Source of the DNA: Spirosoma terrae
GTDB taxonomy: Bacteria; Bacteroidota; Bacteroidia; Cytophagales; Spirosomataceae
Assembly: GCF_010435915.1 (NCBI RefSeq)
Contig: NZ_JAAFZH010000004.1
Location: 1 to 64,000 of the forward strand
Length of the DNA: 64,000 nt
Direction of reading: 5' to 3'
Shown here: positions 63,297 to 64,000 of the stretch, in pieces
How positions within the stretch are numbered: the stretch's first letter is position 1
How the letters are laid out: each line of letters starts with the position of its first letter
The notes under the pieces: model-generated
Database searches by the model: none
Told to the model about the DNA's origin: nothing
What the model saw: the letters and a program-made list of their open reading frames with translations, nothing else
Translations under genes and position numbers: made by a program

Positions 63297-63402
63297 GTTC
63301 TTGCGTATTTACGTAGTTTTGCAACAAATATAGTGGTTGGTTGCCAGTCGGCAGATCGTTGCCGAACTATCCTCCAGCCTACGCTAGCAAAACATCTTGT
63401 TT

Positions 63403-64000
63403 ATGGCCGATCAAAAGCCTCTGATATTAGTAACCAACGACGACGGTATTACCTCCGTCGGAATTCGCACGCTTGTCGAACTGATGAAGCAACTAGGTTC
63501 AGTTGTGGTGGTGGCCCCCAATAGTCCACAATCTGGCATGGGCCATGCGATTACCATTTCTAACCCGATTCGACTCTACCCTTCTGATATATTTGGCGAT
63601 GTTCCCGCCTACGAATGTTCTGGCACCCCCGCCGATTGCGTTAAACTGGCCAAGCATCACGTATTGAAAGACCGTTCTCCCGATCTGGTCGTGAGTGGCA
63701 TCAACCACGGCAGCAACTCGTCGATCAGTATCTTATACTCCGGAACCATGTCGGCTGCTATCGAAGCCGCTATCGAAGGAATTCCTGCCATTGGCTTTTC
63801 GCTGAACGATTTCACCAGCCAGGCCGATTTTTCGCACACACGCGACCATATTCTGACCATCACCCGTAGTGTGCTGGAGCGCGGCCTGCAGAGGGGTACC
63901 GCTTTGAACGTAAATTTCCCGGCCCGAACAGCAGAGCCATTGAAAGGAATTCGGATCTGCCGCCAGGCCAATGCCAAATGGCAGGAAGAATTTGATGAGC
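63403..64000 (+). CDS. surE: 5'/3'-nucleotidase SurE (partial, runs off the window)
   Basis: The first 199 codons are present from the ATG at 63403; the 3' end is beyond 64000. SurE signatures are clear: LVTNDDGITSVGI (metal-binding D-D), VAPNSPQSGMGHAIT, YECSGTPADCVKLAKH, LVVSGINHGSNSS and YSGTMSAAIEAAIEGIPAIG. It removes phosphate from nucleoside monophosphates. It is divergent from the GNAT/GT2 pair with a 106-bp gap. Confidence 0.95.
   Translation, partial: MADQKPLILVTNDDGITSVGIRTLVELMKQLGSVVVVAPNSPQSGMGHAITISNPIRLYPSDIFGDVPAYECSGTPADCVKLAKHHVLKDRSPDLVVSGINHGSNSSISILYSGTMSAAIEAAIEGIPAIGFSLNDFTSQADFSHTRDHILTITRSVLERGLQRGTALNVNFPARTAEPLKGIRICRQANAKWQEEFDE

Overview
The window looks like a chromosomal segment of a Bacteroidetes bacterium of the order Cytophagales, most like Spirosoma and relatives (family Spirosomataceae). 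The grounds are CarboxypepD_reg-like/TonB-dependent receptors with flavobacterial-type barrels, FecR-ECF sigma signalling, LytS/LytTR two-component pairs, GIN-domain (DUF2807) lipoproteins, PadR-FtsX modules, a TTG-N19-TAnnTTTG promoter in front of the tRNA, and roughly balanced GC. No genus can be fixed from the sequence alone. Most of the window is intact, densely packed chromosome. There is no rRNA, CRISPR array, prophage or recognisable insertion sequence.

Layout. 0-4.4 kb: AraC regulator, secreted FG-GAP protein, small membrane protein and an exported Gfo/Idh/MocA oxidoreductase. 4.4-8 kb: an AT-richer accessory patch with an intact YhcG/DUF1016 PD-(D/E)XK nuclease facing a decayed defence locus, in which an AIPR gene and the C-terminus of a type III restriction (Res) subunit have been joined and then broken by stops and frameshifts. 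8-26 kb: GH1 glycosidase, SBF-like transporter, an outer-membrane barrel receptor divergent from a LytS/LytTR pair, penicillin-acylase-family hydrolase, a PadR / small membrane protein / FtsX-permease operon, two lipoproteins and a second TonB receptor. 26-34 kb: housekeeping block with holA, tig, tRNA-Leu(UAG), the bifunctional (p)ppGpp synthetase/hydrolase, a Fur-family regulator and purA. 34-43 kb: a second LytS/LytTR pair divergent from another barrel receptor, a PVC-type haem-binding dehydrogenase, and a SorAB-like sulfite dehydrogenase with its small cytochrome. 43-47 kb: a group of unassigned genes, namely a protein I infer to be HolD (Pol III psi)-like, two coiled-coil/membrane/coiled-coil proteins and a propeller-like lipoprotein. 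47-64 kb: a pseudo-receiver, S41 peptidase, a third LytS/LytTR pair, PfkB kinase with AGE epimerase, a GIN lipoprotein, an ECF sigma/FecR/STN-repeat surface-signalling operon, deoxynucleoside kinase, trhO, a secreted protein with an EF-Tu-domain-2-like segment, a GT2 glycosyltransferase with a GNAT acetyltransferase, and the 5' part of surE, which runs off the right edge.

The observations most worth a second look are: (1) hairpins at gene ends whose arms are built from 7-, 8- or 9-nt tandem words, in several sequence families; (2) a strongly over-represented heptamer GCTACGT/ACGTAGC; (3) the HolD-like gene and the paired coiled-coil membrane proteins at 43-46 kb; (4) a sigma/FecR operon whose STN partner carries a 16-residue surface repeat instead of a TonB receptor; (5) the AIPR-Res remnant; (6) LytS/LytTR pairs twice divergent from the same class of barrel receptor. 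All family calls were made by reading motifs; no search was run.
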